A stretch of 64,000 nucleotides of DNA from an uncultured Alphaproteobacteria bacterium (GTDB lineage: Bacteria; Pseudomonadota; Alphaproteobacteria; UBA3830): positions 1 to 64,000 of the forward strand of contig CAJODB010000005.1 in assembly GCA_905233185.1 (NCBI GenBank), given 5' to 3'. Positions 35,109-44,484 of this stretch are shown piece after piece (position 1 is the first letter of the stretch; the number at the start of each line of letters is the position of its first letter). The translations under genes were made by a program, and so were the position numbers. The notes beneath the pieces are model-generated. The model saw only the letters and a list, made by a program, of their open reading frames with translations. It was not told where the DNA came from and did not search any database.

Positions 35109-36404
35109 ATGAGTACTGCAAGTAGTAAAAATGAATCTGAATTCAGTAAAATGAAGAAGGTAATTATATCTTGTGTCGCAGGGAGTGCCCTCGAATGGTA
35201 TGATTTTGCAGTATATGGATTTTTTGCGACGATTATTGGTAAGTTATTCTTCCCATCAGGAGACGATTTTCAACAAATAATTGCATCATTTGGGGCCTTT
35301 GCTTCAGGTCTTATAGCGCGTCCCATCGGAGCGATTCTCTTCGGATATATAGGAGACATATACGGGCGCAAAAAAGCTCTCGTTATATCAATTTATATGA
35401 TGGCTATCCCTACTGCTCTTATGGGATTCTTACCTACATATGAAACAATAGGCATATGGGCAGGTATTATTCTCACAATCGTTAGAATTTTGCAGGGATT
35501 AGCTCTGGGAGGTGGTTTTACAGGCACTATTGTATTCCTTTATGAGCATTCCAGTCCGTCCAAAAAAGCAACGTATTCAGCTTGGGCGCCGTTTAGCTTA
35601 GTTACGGGATTTATTTTGGGCGCTGTCGTTGCAACAATCATGGCCGAAATCTTTACACCTGAACAACTGGAAAGCGTTGGTTGGAGAATTCCTTTTATAA
35701 TCAGCTTTTTAGGAACATTTGTAGCCGAATATGTTAAACATAAGCTTGAGGATCCACAAGAATTTATAGCTCAACAGCAAAGTAAAATGGATGAAAACCA
35801 AAAGAAAGGCTTGTTGCGCAATTTATTCCGCAATCATTGGAAAGGAGTGACACTCATAACCATTACAGACGTTCTTACTGCATGCGGATATTTCTTAATT
35901 GCAATCTTCTTCACAACTTATTTTGAAACAGTTATTCATCTCGGAAGAGAATCTGCGTTTATAATTCAAACCATAAATATGGTCGTGTTCGGATTATCCA
36001 TATTGCTTGGCGGGTGGCTTGCTGATCGCACTGGAAAGCGTACGCAAATGTTAATTGCCTGCGTTTCATTGATGGCCTTAGCTTTCCCATTGTTTCATTA
36101 TATGGGATCAGCAACATTTATCAGCGCACTTTTGGGAGAAATGGGAATTATATTCCTGTTCTCAATGTATTACGGACCAATTCCGGCTACTATTTGCTCA
36201 ATGTTGCCGACAAGAGTACGTTTAATCGGTGTTTCAATCGCTCACAACTTCGCTATGGCAGCTTTTGGAGCATACGCACCAACTTTGGCTACATATTTAG
36301 TAAAATGGACTGGAGATCCGACAATGCCTGCTATATTATTTGTAATATCCGCAGGATTAACGGCAGTCGCACTGTTTATTTGGAAAGAAGGTCGCGAATA
36401 CTAA
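35109..36404 (+). CDS. MFS transporter, ProP-like
   Basis: The 431-residue protein has about twelve membrane helices and the MHS (metabolite:proton symporter) subfamily marks: SALEWYDFAVYGFFATIIG at the N-terminus, GDIYGRKKAL between helices 2 and 3, LALGGGFTG in helix 4 and LADRTGKR between helices 8 and 9. Relatives import proline, betaine, citrate or alpha-ketoglutarate; Rickettsia-like bacteria carry many. The ATG at 35109 fits homologues better than an upstream ATG at the beginning of the open frame. The substrate is not determinable. Confidence 0.88.
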   Translation: MSTASSKNESEFSKMKKVIISCVAGSALEWYDFAVYGFFATIIGKLFFPSGDDFQQIIASFGAFASGLIARPIGAILFGYIGDIYGRKKALVISIYMMAIPTALMGFLPTYETIGIWAGIILTIVRILQGLALGGGFTGTIVFLYEHSSPSKKATYSAWAPFSLVTGFILGAVVATIMAEIFTPEQLESVGWRIPFIISFLGTFVAEYVKHKLEDPQEFIAQQQSKMDENQKKGLLRNLFRNHWKGVTLITITDVLTACGYFLIAIFFTTYFETVIHLGRESAFIIQTINMVVFGLSILLGGWLADRTGKRTQMLIACVSLMALAFPLFHYMGSATFISALLGEMGIIFLFSMYYGPIPATICSMLPTRVRLIGVSIAHNFAMAAFGAYAPTLATYLVKWTGDPTMPAILFVISAGLTAVALFIWKEGREY

Positions 36405-36438
36405 TTATGATTTGATTTTGCGACAGATTTTTTAATGC

Positions 36439-36527
36439 GGAGAGATGGCCGAGTGGTTTAAGGCACCGGTCTTGAAAACCGGCAAGGGTATCCCCCTTCG
36501 CGAGTTCGAATCTCGCTCTCTCCGCCA
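36439..36527 (+). tRNA. tRNA-Ser (TGA)
   Basis: An 89-base class II tRNA with acceptor GGAGAGA/TCTCTCC, D arm GGCCGAGTGGTTTAAGGC, anticodon loop CTTGAAA (TGA), a long variable arm (AAGGGTATCCCCCTT), T loop AGTTCGAATCT and encoded CCA. It follows the MFS gene by 34 bases. Confidence 0.96.
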
Positions 36528-36796
36528 AAGTTTTTTAGTGTTTTTTCCAGTTAACAATAATATTAATTATCGATTGGATATTTTTTCAAAAGAGGGATAT
36601 CATCTTTTGCTTTTCAATCTGTTAAGCCACTGCTACTTATTTATTCATTAATAATGTTACGGAAACTGCAATTCACAGAAAACTTATAATATGTAGTTAA
36701 GAAATAGTACAAAATATAGTCAATAAATAAACAGTAGATCTTGTGTTAAAATATGTTTCGCATTTTTATCGATTATTGTAGGAAAAGATATTTGTA
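36528..36796. other. Intergenic, no gene seen
   Basis: AT-rich sequence between tRNA-Ser and the glycosylase gene. I see no recognisable gene, RNA or repeat. Confidence 0.5.
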
Positions 36797-37288
36797 ATGA
36801 TACATCCATTTGAAGCTGTCTTTGATCGATATTCATCAATGTTGATACTTGGTACATTTCCATCTGAAAAATCAAGAAAAGATGGTTTTTTCTACGGACA
36901 TCCGCAAAATCGTTTTTGGAAATTAATTACGTTGCTTACAAAAAGCAAAAAAATTCCTGAATCAATTGAGGAAAAAATTGAAATATTACTAAAAAACAAC
37001 ATTGCGTTATGGGATGTGATACATAGCTGCGATATCAAAGGTTCAAGCGATGCTTCAATAACAAATGTTGTTCCGAACGATTTATCAAAGATCTTGAAAT
37101 GCTCAAACATTCAGCAAATATACGCGAATGGAGAAAAAGCTTATCGCATATATATGAAATATTGCTATAAAAATATTGGAAAAGACATAATTAAATTACC
37201 ATCGACCAGCCCGGCAAACGCTTCATATAGTCTAGCAAAACTTAAAGATGAATGGGAAGAGAAAATGAGCATAACGACAGCCCAATAA
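36797..37288 (+). CDS. DNA-deoxyinosine (hypoxanthine-DNA) glycosylase
   Basis: The 163-residue protein belongs to the uracil-DNA glycosylase superfamily. LILGTFPSEKSRKDGFFYGH and PQNRFWKLI form motif 1 of the HDG group, in which the catalytic residue is Asn; here PQNRFW contains it. NIALWDVIHSCDIKGSSDASI and the C-terminal LPSTSPANASYSLAKLKDEW (motif 2 with SPAN) complete the match. It would remove deaminated adenine from DNA. Single gene. Confidence 0.88.
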   Translation: MIHPFEAVFDRYSSMLILGTFPSEKSRKDGFFYGHPQNRFWKLITLLTKSKKIPESIEEKIEILLKNNIALWDVIHSCDIKGSSDASITNVVPNDLSKILKCSNIQQIYANGEKAYRIYMKYCYKNIGKDIIKLPSTSPANASYSLAKLKDEWEEKMSITTAQ

Positions 37289-37346
37289 AAGCATCAAAAA
37301 GTTTTATAAAATAAATTTTATTAGAGAAATTTCTACAAAATGCTTT

Positions 37347-38303
37347 TTAATCCGTTCGTTTCGCTAAAGGATGAGAATTTTCGTATATCTTCAATATATT
37401 GTAGTCATTGATGTCAGTGTATATTTGTGTACTTGCAAGAGATTCATGCCCAAGCAGATCCTGAACTGATCGCAAATCTGCTCCGTTTTGTATCAGGTGG
37501 GATGCAAAACTATGTCGAAATGCATGCGCGCTTGCGTGATCGGGAAGATTGTATATCAAACGCAATTTTTCCAAACGTGCATCGACGTATGGTGCCAGCA
37601 ACTTTTTCCCTTTTAAACCGACAAAAAGAAAACCATTCTTTAAATCATGCGGACATGTACTTATATATGTTTCTATTTTCTCGATCACTACAGGCAAAAG
37701 CAAAACAATCCGTTCCTTCTTTCCTTTCCCGAAAATTTTCATATTCGGCGCAACGTCTTTTGTTTTTATGTTTAAAGCCTCACTAATTCTAAGACCTGTG
37801 CAATATAAAAGATGATATAGAGCTCTATCACGATTCGTTATCCACTGAAGATCTCCATCGAAAAAGAATTCCGCATTCAGAAAATTGAGGATCGTTTTTT
37901 CTTCGATAGGTTTCGGCAGTAATTTTGGAATTTTCGGACGCCTTAATAGATTTATCGCGTCCATATCAACTAAATGTTTTTCGGCAAGAAAAGCAAACAA
38001 AGATTTCAAAGAAGAAACCGCTCTAACATTGCTTCGTGCTACAAGTCCAGCAGTTGCTCTGCTTGCAAGCCATGCGCGAAAATCTGAAATCTTTAGTGAA
38101 TTCAACAATGCGAGTGATACAGATTCGCCTTTATGTTGATTCATAAATTTGAGAAAGTTTTCGACATCTCGCCTATACGATTTTAGCGTATGTTCTGAAT
38201 ATTTTCTTTGTACAGCTAAAAATTCTAGCCATTCAGAAGTCAATTTTCTTAAATCACTATCGATTAGGTTAATAACTACTTCAAGAGAATATTTTTCCGA
38301 CAA
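37347..38303 (-). CDS. xerC: Tyrosine recombinase XerC
   Basis: XerC resolves chromosome dimers at dif sites, together with XerD and FtsK. The 318-residue protein has a SAM-like N-terminal domain (SEHTLKSYRRDVENFLKF) and the catalytic domain with CTGLRISEAL (Arg), GKGKKERIV (Lys), HAFRHSFASHL (His-xx-Arg), LLGHESLASTQIYTDI (His and the nucleophile Tyr). All catalytic residues are present. It overlaps fmt by about 20 bases. XerC and XerD are hard to separate by eye. Confidence 0.9.
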   Translation of the reverse strand: MSEKYSLEVVINLIDSDLRKLTSEWLEFLAVQRKYSEHTLKSYRRDVENFLKFMNQHKGESVSLALLNSLKISDFRAWLASRATAGLVARSNVRAVSSLKSLFAFLAEKHLVDMDAINLLRRPKIPKLLPKPIEEKTILNFLNAEFFFDGDLQWITNRDRALYHLLYCTGLRISEALNIKTKDVAPNMKIFGKGKKERIVLLLPVVIEKIETYISTCPHDLKNGFLFVGLKGKKLLAPYVDARLEKLRLIYNLPDHASAHAFRHSFASHLIQNGADLRSVQDLLGHESLASTQIYTDINDYNILKIYENSHPLAKRTD

Positions 38304-39213
38304 GGTTTTTTCGTCCTCTCAAAAAGTCTGTCCCATTCATTGCATTTTTTCCAGCAGGTTGAATTTTTGTAATTTTCAAAGCACCATCTTGGCACATTAC
38401 AAACATTTCCCCCTTGTTTTCGAAAATTTCCCCGACATTTTTTGCAGAAATCTCCGAATTTGAAGAAATATCGGCATCCAAAATTTTCACTCTTATTCCA
38501 TCAACTTCGCTCCAAGCTGATGGAATAGGCGCAAACGCCATTATGTGCCTCAAAATATCAATCGCCGAATTATTCCAATCTATTTTACAAGATTCCTTAG
38601 ATATTTTCTGTGCATATGTAGCGCCTTCATTTGGTTGTTTTTTTGCATTTGCAAGCATGCTATCAAGGTTTGAAAGTGTTTCTATAATCATTTTCGCACC
38701 AAGATTTCCTAAATCCTCAGTCAACTGCCCATGATTTGTTTTTGGATGAATATCAACGTATTGCATAGAGATAATATCGCCTGTATCAATGCCGGAATCC
38801 ATTCTCATTATGGTAATTCCCGATTGTTTATCGCCCGCAAGAATCGCTGCTTGAATCGGAGCCGCCCCTCTCCATCTAGGAAGTGCAGAGGCATGAATAT
38901 TCACAAACCCATATTTTGGAATGTCCAACATATCTTTCGGAATTATCAATCCATATGATGATACAATAGTTAAATCAGGTTTAAGTGATGCAAAAATTTC
39001 AATTTGATCGGCTTTTTTTAAACTTTTGGGAGTAAAAACTGAAATTCCTTTCGATTCTGCGAATTCATGTACCACCGATTTATGAATTTTTTGCTTTCTG
39101 CCAGAAGGTTTCGGAGCTTGAGTATAAACAGCGACAACGTTACAATTATTTGCGTATAAAGCAATCAAACCTTTTAAAGAAAAGTCCGAAGTTCCCATAA
39201 AAACTATATTCAT
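38281..39213 (-). CDS. fmt: Methionyl-tRNA formyltransferase
   Basis: Fmt formylates the initiator Met-tRNA. The 310-residue protein has NIVFMGTSDFSLKGLIAL, the catalytic NIHASALPRWRGAAPIQAAI (Asn, His) with the Asp in MDSGIDTGDI, and the C-terminal OB-like domain. It is 30 bases downstream of the deformylase-containing gene, the standard def-fmt pairing, and overlaps xerC. Confidence 0.96.
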   Translation of the reverse strand: MNIVFMGTSDFSLKGLIALYANNCNVVAVYTQAPKPSGRKQKIHKSVVHEFAESKGISVFTPKSLKKADQIEIFASLKPDLTIVSSYGLIIPKDMLDIPKYGFVNIHASALPRWRGAAPIQAAILAGDKQSGITIMRMDSGIDTGDIISMQYVDIHPKTNHGQLTEDLGNLGAKMIIETLSNLDSMLANAKKQPNEGATYAQKISKESCKIDWNNSAIDILRHIMAFAPIPSAWSEVDGIRVKILDADISSNSEISAKNVGEIFENKGEMFVMCQDGALKITKIQPAGKNAMNGTDFLRGRKNLVGKIFS

Positions 39214-39243
39214 GGTTTACTCCAAAGCATATCGCGAATGCTT

Positions 39244-40485
39244 TTATTTCTGTTGCTGCGCTTGCAATACACCATTATCGTTATCCGTAGGATCTTGCTC
39301 ATGTAATTTTTTGTATTTACTTATAAGTCTTGCTCTTTTTATTCTACTTAAACGATCTATATATAATTTACCATCCAAATGATCGATCTCATGTTGCAAA
39401 CATGTCGCCAATAATCCTGTAGCTTTTTCAATAAAACAAGGTTTAAAAGTCTCATCTAGATACTCAACTGAAACAGATGCTGGCCGTTTTACCTTTTCAT
39501 AAACTCCTGGAAGTGAAAGACAACCTTCCGGAAACTCTGTTGTTTCTTCCGATTTCCAAACTATTTTTGGATTTATCATCTTATAAACTTTTGCCGGTTC
39601 TTGGCGGACATCAATTACAACCATTCTTTTTGAAATACCGACTTGTGGAGCTGCAAGCCCAGCGCCCTCAGATTCATACATTTGTTGCAGCATACAGTCT
39701 AAAAGTTCCGCCGCATTTTTATCTCCGATTTCAACAGGATCACATTTCTTTTTCAAAATCGGATTTCCGTACTTTAATATTTCCATTTTCTTATAAACCT
39801 TACCCTGGTTAATTATAGAACCTTTTTTCTTAGAAGAATAGACATTTACTTTTTTATCTGCCAGTTTTTTTAGAAATGCAATAAAATCATTTGAAGCAAA
39901 ATCATGCCACCCTAAATATTTTGAAACTAATTTTCCTTCCTTATCGAAAACAAAACACACGGGAACGCCTTCGATTCTATTTGCATGTGCTACAGATTCA
40001 TATGCTGTAAGATTTTCGATATTGTGATCCGTGTAATGATCTTTTACCGCTTTGATATCTTCATCTCCTATGTTCAGCGTAATAACTCCGACATTATAGA
40101 TTTCCTGCTGCAAAAGTTTTTTCTTAAGCATATCAAGCGATTTTAAAACAATCGGACAATTCGGACACCATGTAGTAGAAAAAGCAATAACAAGTACATG
40201 CCCTTTTAAATTTGCAAAGGAAAATTTATACCCTTTTTCATTACTAAATATAAAGTCATCTCCGACAATATCAGAAAAAGAAAGAGCCTCGTCTTTTTTT
40301 TCTTCTTGTTGATCAACAGCCTCAGAAACCTTTTCTTCTTTCACATCTGAATTTTTTACATCTGATGAAGAAGATGGAGCAATCGTTCCTGCATAGCAAT
40401 CGGAGAAATTATAAAAGACCGCCATTGCGACTACCGACATCAACAAAAATTTTGTATAATTGCGTGCTTTTATTGAGAAGAACAT
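39244..40485 (-). CDS. def: Thioredoxin-like domain fused to peptide deformylase
   Basis: One uninterrupted 413-residue frame encodes two proteins that normally act in different compartments. Residues 1-33 are a signal peptide, and 60-205 are a TlpA/AhpC-like thioredoxin fold with AFSTTWCPNCPIVLKS (CxxC). From Met 234 (ATG at 39786) to the end is a complete 180-residue deformylase with GAGLAAPQVG, EGCLSLPG and QHEIDHLDG, all metal and catalytic residues intact. AAGG lies eleven bases before the internal ATG, so separate cytoplasmic deformylase may come from internal initiation (inference). fmt follows. The 5' ATG overlaps the divergent lipoprotein start. Confidence 0.85.
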   Translation of the reverse strand: MFFSIKARNYTKFLLMSVVAMAVFYNFSDCYAGTIAPSSSSDVKNSDVKEEKVSEAVDQQEEKKDEALSFSDIVGDDFIFSNEKGYKFSFANLKGHVLVIAFSTTWCPNCPIVLKSLDMLKKKLLQQEIYNVGVITLNIGDEDIKAVKDHYTDHNIENLTAYESVAHANRIEGVPVCFVFDKEGKLVSKYLGWHDFASNDFIAFLKKLADKKVNVYSSKKKGSIINQGKVYKKMEILKYGNPILKKKCDPVEIGDKNAAELLDCMLQQMYESEGAGLAAPQVGISKRMVVIDVRQEPAKVYKMINPKIVWKSEETTEFPEGCLSLPGVYEKVKRPASVSVEYLDETFKPCFIEKATGLLATCLQHEIDHLDGKLYIDRLSRIKRARLISKYKKLHEQDPTDNDNGVLQAQQQK

Positions 40486-40630
40486 GAGATCCTTTCCTAT
40501 AATCCTTTTTTCAATTTTACTAGTCGTTGTTGCATGCGGTCGCAGAGGAGTTCTGGAAAAACCAGAGAACGAAAAAGCTCCCTATCCGAGACAATACCCT
40601 GCCCCTGAAAACGACGCAACCGAACGGTAG
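40484..40630 (+). CDS. Small lipoprotein, LptM-like
   Basis: A 48-residue protein with a hydrophobic signal ending in the lipobox VVVACG, then GRRGVLEKPENEKAPYPRQY and a proline-rich tail. The CGxxGxLxxP pattern and size resemble LptM/YifL, the lipoprotein that helps mature the LPS translocon LptD. The ATG overlaps the divergent ATG of the thioredoxin-deformylase gene by two bases, so each start region lies in the other's first codons. The ribosome binding site (GAGAAG, three bases away) is weak. Short, so the assignment is tentative. Confidence 0.6.
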   Translation: MRSFPIILFSILLVVVACGRRGVLEKPENEKAPYPRQYPAPENDATER

Positions 40631-40781
40631 GTAGTTTAGCGCATAATTAATCAATTCGGTAGAGGCGAGATTACAATGGGATACTTATACATCGACTTCT
40701 CTGTTGCTTTTTTCATTGACATCAGAAAGGTATATAATCCACGTTTCTAGAGACTTACTTTCTCTTTCCCAAAATTCATTA

Positions 40782-40809
40782 TTGGCGTAAAATAACGACT
40801 CATTATAAT
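40782..40809 (+). promoter_or_regulatory. Sigma-70-like promoter of alaS
   Basis: TTGGCG at 40782-40787, a 16-base spacer and a perfect TATAAT at 40804-40809, 18 bases before the alaS ATG at 40827. The transcript would have a very short leader. Confidence 0.55.
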
Positions 40810-40826
40810 AGATGGAATAAGTTATC

Positions 40827-43442
40827 ATGTTACTAGCATCAGATATACGCAGTATTTTTCTTAGTTTTTTCGAAAAAAACGGACATAGAATTGTAGAATC
40901 AAGTTCCGTTGTTCCACACAATGATCCAAGCCTACTATTTACGAATGCAGGAATGGTTCAGTTTAAAAATGTTTTTACAGGGTTAGAAACCAGAGAATAT
41001 AAACGCGCTACAACTTCGCAAAAATGCATTCGTGCAGGCGGTAAGCATAACGATCTCGATCAAGTTGGATACACAGCTCGTCATCACACTTTTTTTGAGA
41101 TGCTTGGAAACTTTTCTTTCGGCGACTATTTTAAAGCTGACGCCATTAATTTCGCCTGGACTTTGCTTACAAAAGAATTGGGAATTCCAAAAGAAAAATT
41201 ATCAGTAACGGTCTACCACACCGATGAAGAAGCAAAGCAAATCTGGAAGAAAGTCGCAGGCAACGTTCTCATCATACCTATTTCGACTTCTGATAATTTC
41301 TGGTCAATGGGCGACGTTGGTCCTTGCGGTCCGTGCACAGAAATATTTTATGATCACGGTCCTGATGTTCCCGGAGGACTTCCCGGCACTCCAGATGAAT
41401 CCGGCGACAGATACACTGAAATTTGGAATCTGGTATTTATGCAATTTGAGCAAAAACCAGGAGGCGAGCAAATTCCTCTCGCGAAAAAATCCATAGATAC
41501 AGGCATGGGACTGGAGCGTATTGCAAGTGTGCTTCAAGGAGTTCATGACAATTACCAAACTGATTTATTTACAAAACTAATTCACGACACAAAAGAAATC
41601 TCCAAAACAAATTTTGAGGATACTTATCCATCCTATAAAGTTATCGCTGATCATATAAGATCAATTTCATTTTTGATCGCAGATGGAGTAGTACCAAGTA
41701 ATGAAGGGCAAGGATATGTTTTACGACGAATTTTAAGAAGAGCTATCAGACATGGAAATATGCTTGGAATTAAGCAGCCGTTTTTGTTCAAACTTTCGAA
41801 CTCACTTGTTGAAACAATGAAAGATGCATATCCTGAACTTGAAAAAGCTCGAGAAACAATTTCTGCAATAACATTGAATGAAGAAGAAAAATTTTTAGAT
41901 ACTCTTGAGCGAGGCTTAAGCATATTAAATAAAAGTACACAAAATATCCCTTCTGGCGGCGTTTTGAACGGTGATATTGCCTTCAAATTATACGACACAT
42001 ACGGATTTCCTCTTGATTTAACGCAAGATATTTTGAAATCAAAAAATATATCGGTAGATACTACGGCATTTAATACAGCATTAGATGAACAAAGAAATCG
42101 AGCAAAATGGGCCGGTTCAGGAGCGAGTAAAGAAGAGAAAATTTGGCATATTCTAAAAGAAAAATTGGTCGCAACAAACTTTGTTGGTTACGAAAATGAT
42201 TCTTGCGATTCGAAAATTACAGCCATAGTAAAAGATAATGAAGAAGTCAGCGAACTTTCTGATGGAACAGCGTTTTTGATAACTTCGTCCACTCCATTCT
42301 ATGCTGAATGTGGAGGGCAATGTGGTGACACAGGTATAATCGAAACGAAAAACGGAGCAAAATTCAAAGTAAATGACACTCTAAAATTTTGCGATACAAT
42401 TACAGCTCACAAAGGGGAGATTATTTCCGGGAAGATTTTGACTACGGATGATGTATATATGCGAATCGATCTCGAAAAGCGTTGTAAAATAAGAGCAAAT
42501 CATACCGCAACACATCTTTTACAAGCAGCTTTACGGTCAGTCTTAGGAAATCATATTGCACAACGCGGATCCTTCTTAAATGATGAACGTTTACGCTTTG
42601 ATTTTTCGCATAATGCCGCCCTTTCAAAAGAAGAAATTGAAAAAGTAGAAGATTTAATCAATGATTGGATTCTGAAAGGATTAAATGTAGCAAACAAATC
42701 TATGTCAAAAAATGATGCGCTTTCTGCGGGAGCAACAGCTCTATTCGGAGAAAAATACGGCGATATTGTACGAACGGTTAAGGTCGCACTCCCAGATAAT
42801 GAAGGAAAAGTTGTTTCGTTTGAATTATGCGGAGGAACACATATTCGCAATACCGCAATGATCGGAGCTTTCAAGATTTTATCAGAAGCAAGCATTGGCT
42901 CAGGTATAAGACGCATTGAAGCGATCACAGGCGCAAAAGTCTTGGAGCATTTGAGAACGGTTGAAAGCACGCTTAACATCGCATCTGATCACTTGAAATG
43001 CATAAGTTCCGAAATTATTCAGAAAATTGATGACGTTGTAAGCGATCTAAAAAAGAAAAATCAAGAATTAGTCGTTTGCAGACAGAAAATGGCTGTTGAT
43101 AAACTCAAAATAAAAGAAAAAGGAAGCATCTCAATAGCTTATTTGATTGCGGATGATTACGAAATCAACGAGTTAAGATTAATAGGAGATATTATAAAAG
43201 CAAAATATCCTAAAGAAACAATAGTTCTGATTATTTCAGGACAAAATTCATCGGATAAAGTTAATGTTGTGGTTTCTGTAAGCGCTGATCTGCAAAATCA
43301 ATACAACGCCGGGAAACTTTTGAAAAGCTGCGTCGAATTTTTCGGCGGTAAAGGCGGAGGAAACGCGACATTCGCACAAGGTGCCGGTACAGGAAAAGCA
43401 AAAATCGAAGAGGCAATCCGAAAATTTATTGAATTAGTATGA
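40827..43442 (+). CDS. alaS: Alanyl-tRNA synthetase
   Basis: AlaS charges tRNA-Ala and edits mischarged Ser and Gly. The 871-residue protein has the class II core (DPSLLFTNAGMVQFK, ARHHTFFEMLGNFSFGDYFK, GPCGPCTEIFYDHG), the tRNA recognition region, the editing site NHTATHLLQAALRSVLG with FELCGGTH (zinc-binding Cys and His), and the C-Ala domain with GKGGGNATFAQGAG. Full length. It overlaps the downstream pseudouridine synthase start by four bases. Confidence 0.97.
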   Translation: MLLASDIRSIFLSFFEKNGHRIVESSSVVPHNDPSLLFTNAGMVQFKNVFTGLETREYKRATTSQKCIRAGGKHNDLDQVGYTARHHTFFEMLGNFSFGDYFKADAINFAWTLLTKELGIPKEKLSVTVYHTDEEAKQIWKKVAGNVLIIPISTSDNFWSMGDVGPCGPCTEIFYDHGPDVPGGLPGTPDESGDRYTEIWNLVFMQFEQKPGGEQIPLAKKSIDTGMGLERIASVLQGVHDNYQTDLFTKLIHDTKEISKTNFEDTYPSYKVIADHIRSISFLIADGVVPSNEGQGYVLRRILRRAIRHGNMLGIKQPFLFKLSNSLVETMKDAYPELEKARETISAITLNEEEKFLDTLERGLSILNKSTQNIPSGGVLNGDIAFKLYDTYGFPLDLTQDILKSKNISVDTTAFNTALDEQRNRAKWAGSGASKEEKIWHILKEKLVATNFVGYENDSCDSKITAIVKDNEEVSELSDGTAFLITSSTPFYAECGGQCGDTGIIETKNGAKFKVNDTLKFCDTITAHKGEIISGKILTTDDVYMRIDLEKRCKIRANHTATHLLQAALRSVLGNHIAQRGSFLNDERLRFDFSHNAALSKEEIEKVEDLINDWILKGLNVANKSMSKNDALSAGATALFGEKYGDIVRTVKVALPDNEGKVVSFELCGGTHIRNTAMIGAFKILSEASIGSGIRRIEAITGAKVLEHLRTVESTLNIASDHLKCISSEIIQKIDDVVSDLKKKNQELVVCRQKMAVDKLKIKEKGSISIAYLIADDYEINELRLIGDIIKAKYPKETIVLIISGQNSSDKVNVVVSVSADLQNQYNAGKLLKSCVEFFGGKGGGNATFAQGAGTGKAKIEEAIRKFIELV

Positions 43443-44329
43443 TTGAACACATTGTCGTTGCGGAAGAAAACGGTTTGCGAGCAGATAAAATCGTTGCAAA
43501 TGTTTTTGGAGAAGTAAGCTATACTTTCTTACAGAAGATCTTTCGCATGAAAAGAGTAAAAGTAAATGGAAAGCATGCAAAAGCTTCCGACCATCTTAAT
43601 AAAGATGACGTTATAAAGATTTTTGCAAGTAAAGATTCTCCGACCGATTTAAACAAAACCAATAATGCCGAATTCAAGAATCAAAAATTAGCAAAAGAAT
43701 TTAAACAATTGATTATTTTCGAAAATGAAGATCTTATTGCAATAAATAAACCAACGAATCTTGCGGTTCAAATGGGATCTAAAGTAAAAATCTCCGTAGA
43801 AACCATGATGAAATCGTATCGGAATGATTTAAAATTGGTACATCGAATAGACAAAGATACTTCTGGAATTTTATTAATCGCAAAAGGAAGACTGGCGGCG
43901 CAAAAATTAACCAGATTATTTAGAGAAAATAAAATTCATAAAACTTATCTTGCAATTGTTGATGGAAAAATAAAAACAGCAGGAACGATTGATAATTTTT
44001 TGGAAAAATCTATTATTGGCGGTGAAGAAAAAATACGAATCGCAATAAATGAAGATGGTCTACACGCTATAACAAAATATTTCCCTAAAAAAATTTCAGA
44101 TCCACAATTTAAATACTACACTTTACTTGAACTTCATCCGCAAACAGGACGGAAACATCAGCTACGAGTCCATTGTGCCGAAGCTTTACATGCGCCGATC
44201 TTAGGAGATAAAAAATACAACAAAAATTCGATGCATAGAGAATTATTTTTGCATGCATATAAGGTAGATATCGAAGAAATCGGAGTGAAAATTACTGCTC
44301 CACTACCTGAATATTTTCCGAAAGCATGA
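43439..44329 (+). CDS. RluC/RluD-family 23S rRNA pseudouridine synthase
   Basis: The 296-residue protein has an S4 RNA-binding domain (RADKIVANVFGEVSYTFLQK and RVKVNGKHAKASDHL) and the RluA-family catalytic domain with LVHRIDKDTSGILLIAKGR, where Asp in HRIDKDTSG is catalytic, plus LHPQTGRKHQLRVHC. RluC modifies positions 955, 2504 and 2580, and RluD 1911, 1915 and 1917 in E. coli numbering; motifs alone do not decide between them, though RluC is the better guess. Coupled to alaS. Confidence 0.9.
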   Translation: MIEHIVVAEENGLRADKIVANVFGEVSYTFLQKIFRMKRVKVNGKHAKASDHLNKDDVIKIFASKDSPTDLNKTNNAEFKNQKLAKEFKQLIIFENEDLIAINKPTNLAVQMGSKVKISVETMMKSYRNDLKLVHRIDKDTSGILLIAKGRLAAQKLTRLFRENKIHKTYLAIVDGKIKTAGTIDNFLEKSIIGGEEKIRIAINEDGLHAITKYFPKKISDPQFKYYTLLELHPQTGRKHQLRVHCAEALHAPILGDKKYNKNSMHRELFLHAYKVDIEEIGVKITAPLPEYFPKA

Positions 44330-44390
44330 TTATATTTGATATCGCCTTTATATCGCATGCACTCAATGCTCCCTAACACTCTAAAAAGCA

Positions 44391-44432
44391 AAGAATCCAG
44401 CCCTTTTTCGAAGATTTATAAGCTGGATTCTT
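44391..44432. terminator. Hairpin terminator between convergent genes
   Basis: A perfect 11-base inverted repeat, AAGAATCCAGC at 44391-44401 and GCTGGATTCTT at 44422-44432, with a 20-base loop. On the minus strand it is followed by a T-rich tail (TTTGCTTTTT), so it best serves the small secreted-protein gene; it may also stop the alaS transcript. Confidence 0.6.
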
Positions 44433-44484
44433 CTGCCTTGTCATCATAAAGATAACATGAGAAAGACATTGTCATTCTATATAC

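Noticed and set aside
36445-36651. Short plus-strand frame starting in tRNA-Ser
   Set aside because: It starts inside the tRNA and has no family match.
40685-40921. Minus-strand frame upstream of alaS
   Set aside because: Overlaps the alaS promoter and 5' end on the other strand; no ribosome binding site or recognisable sequence.
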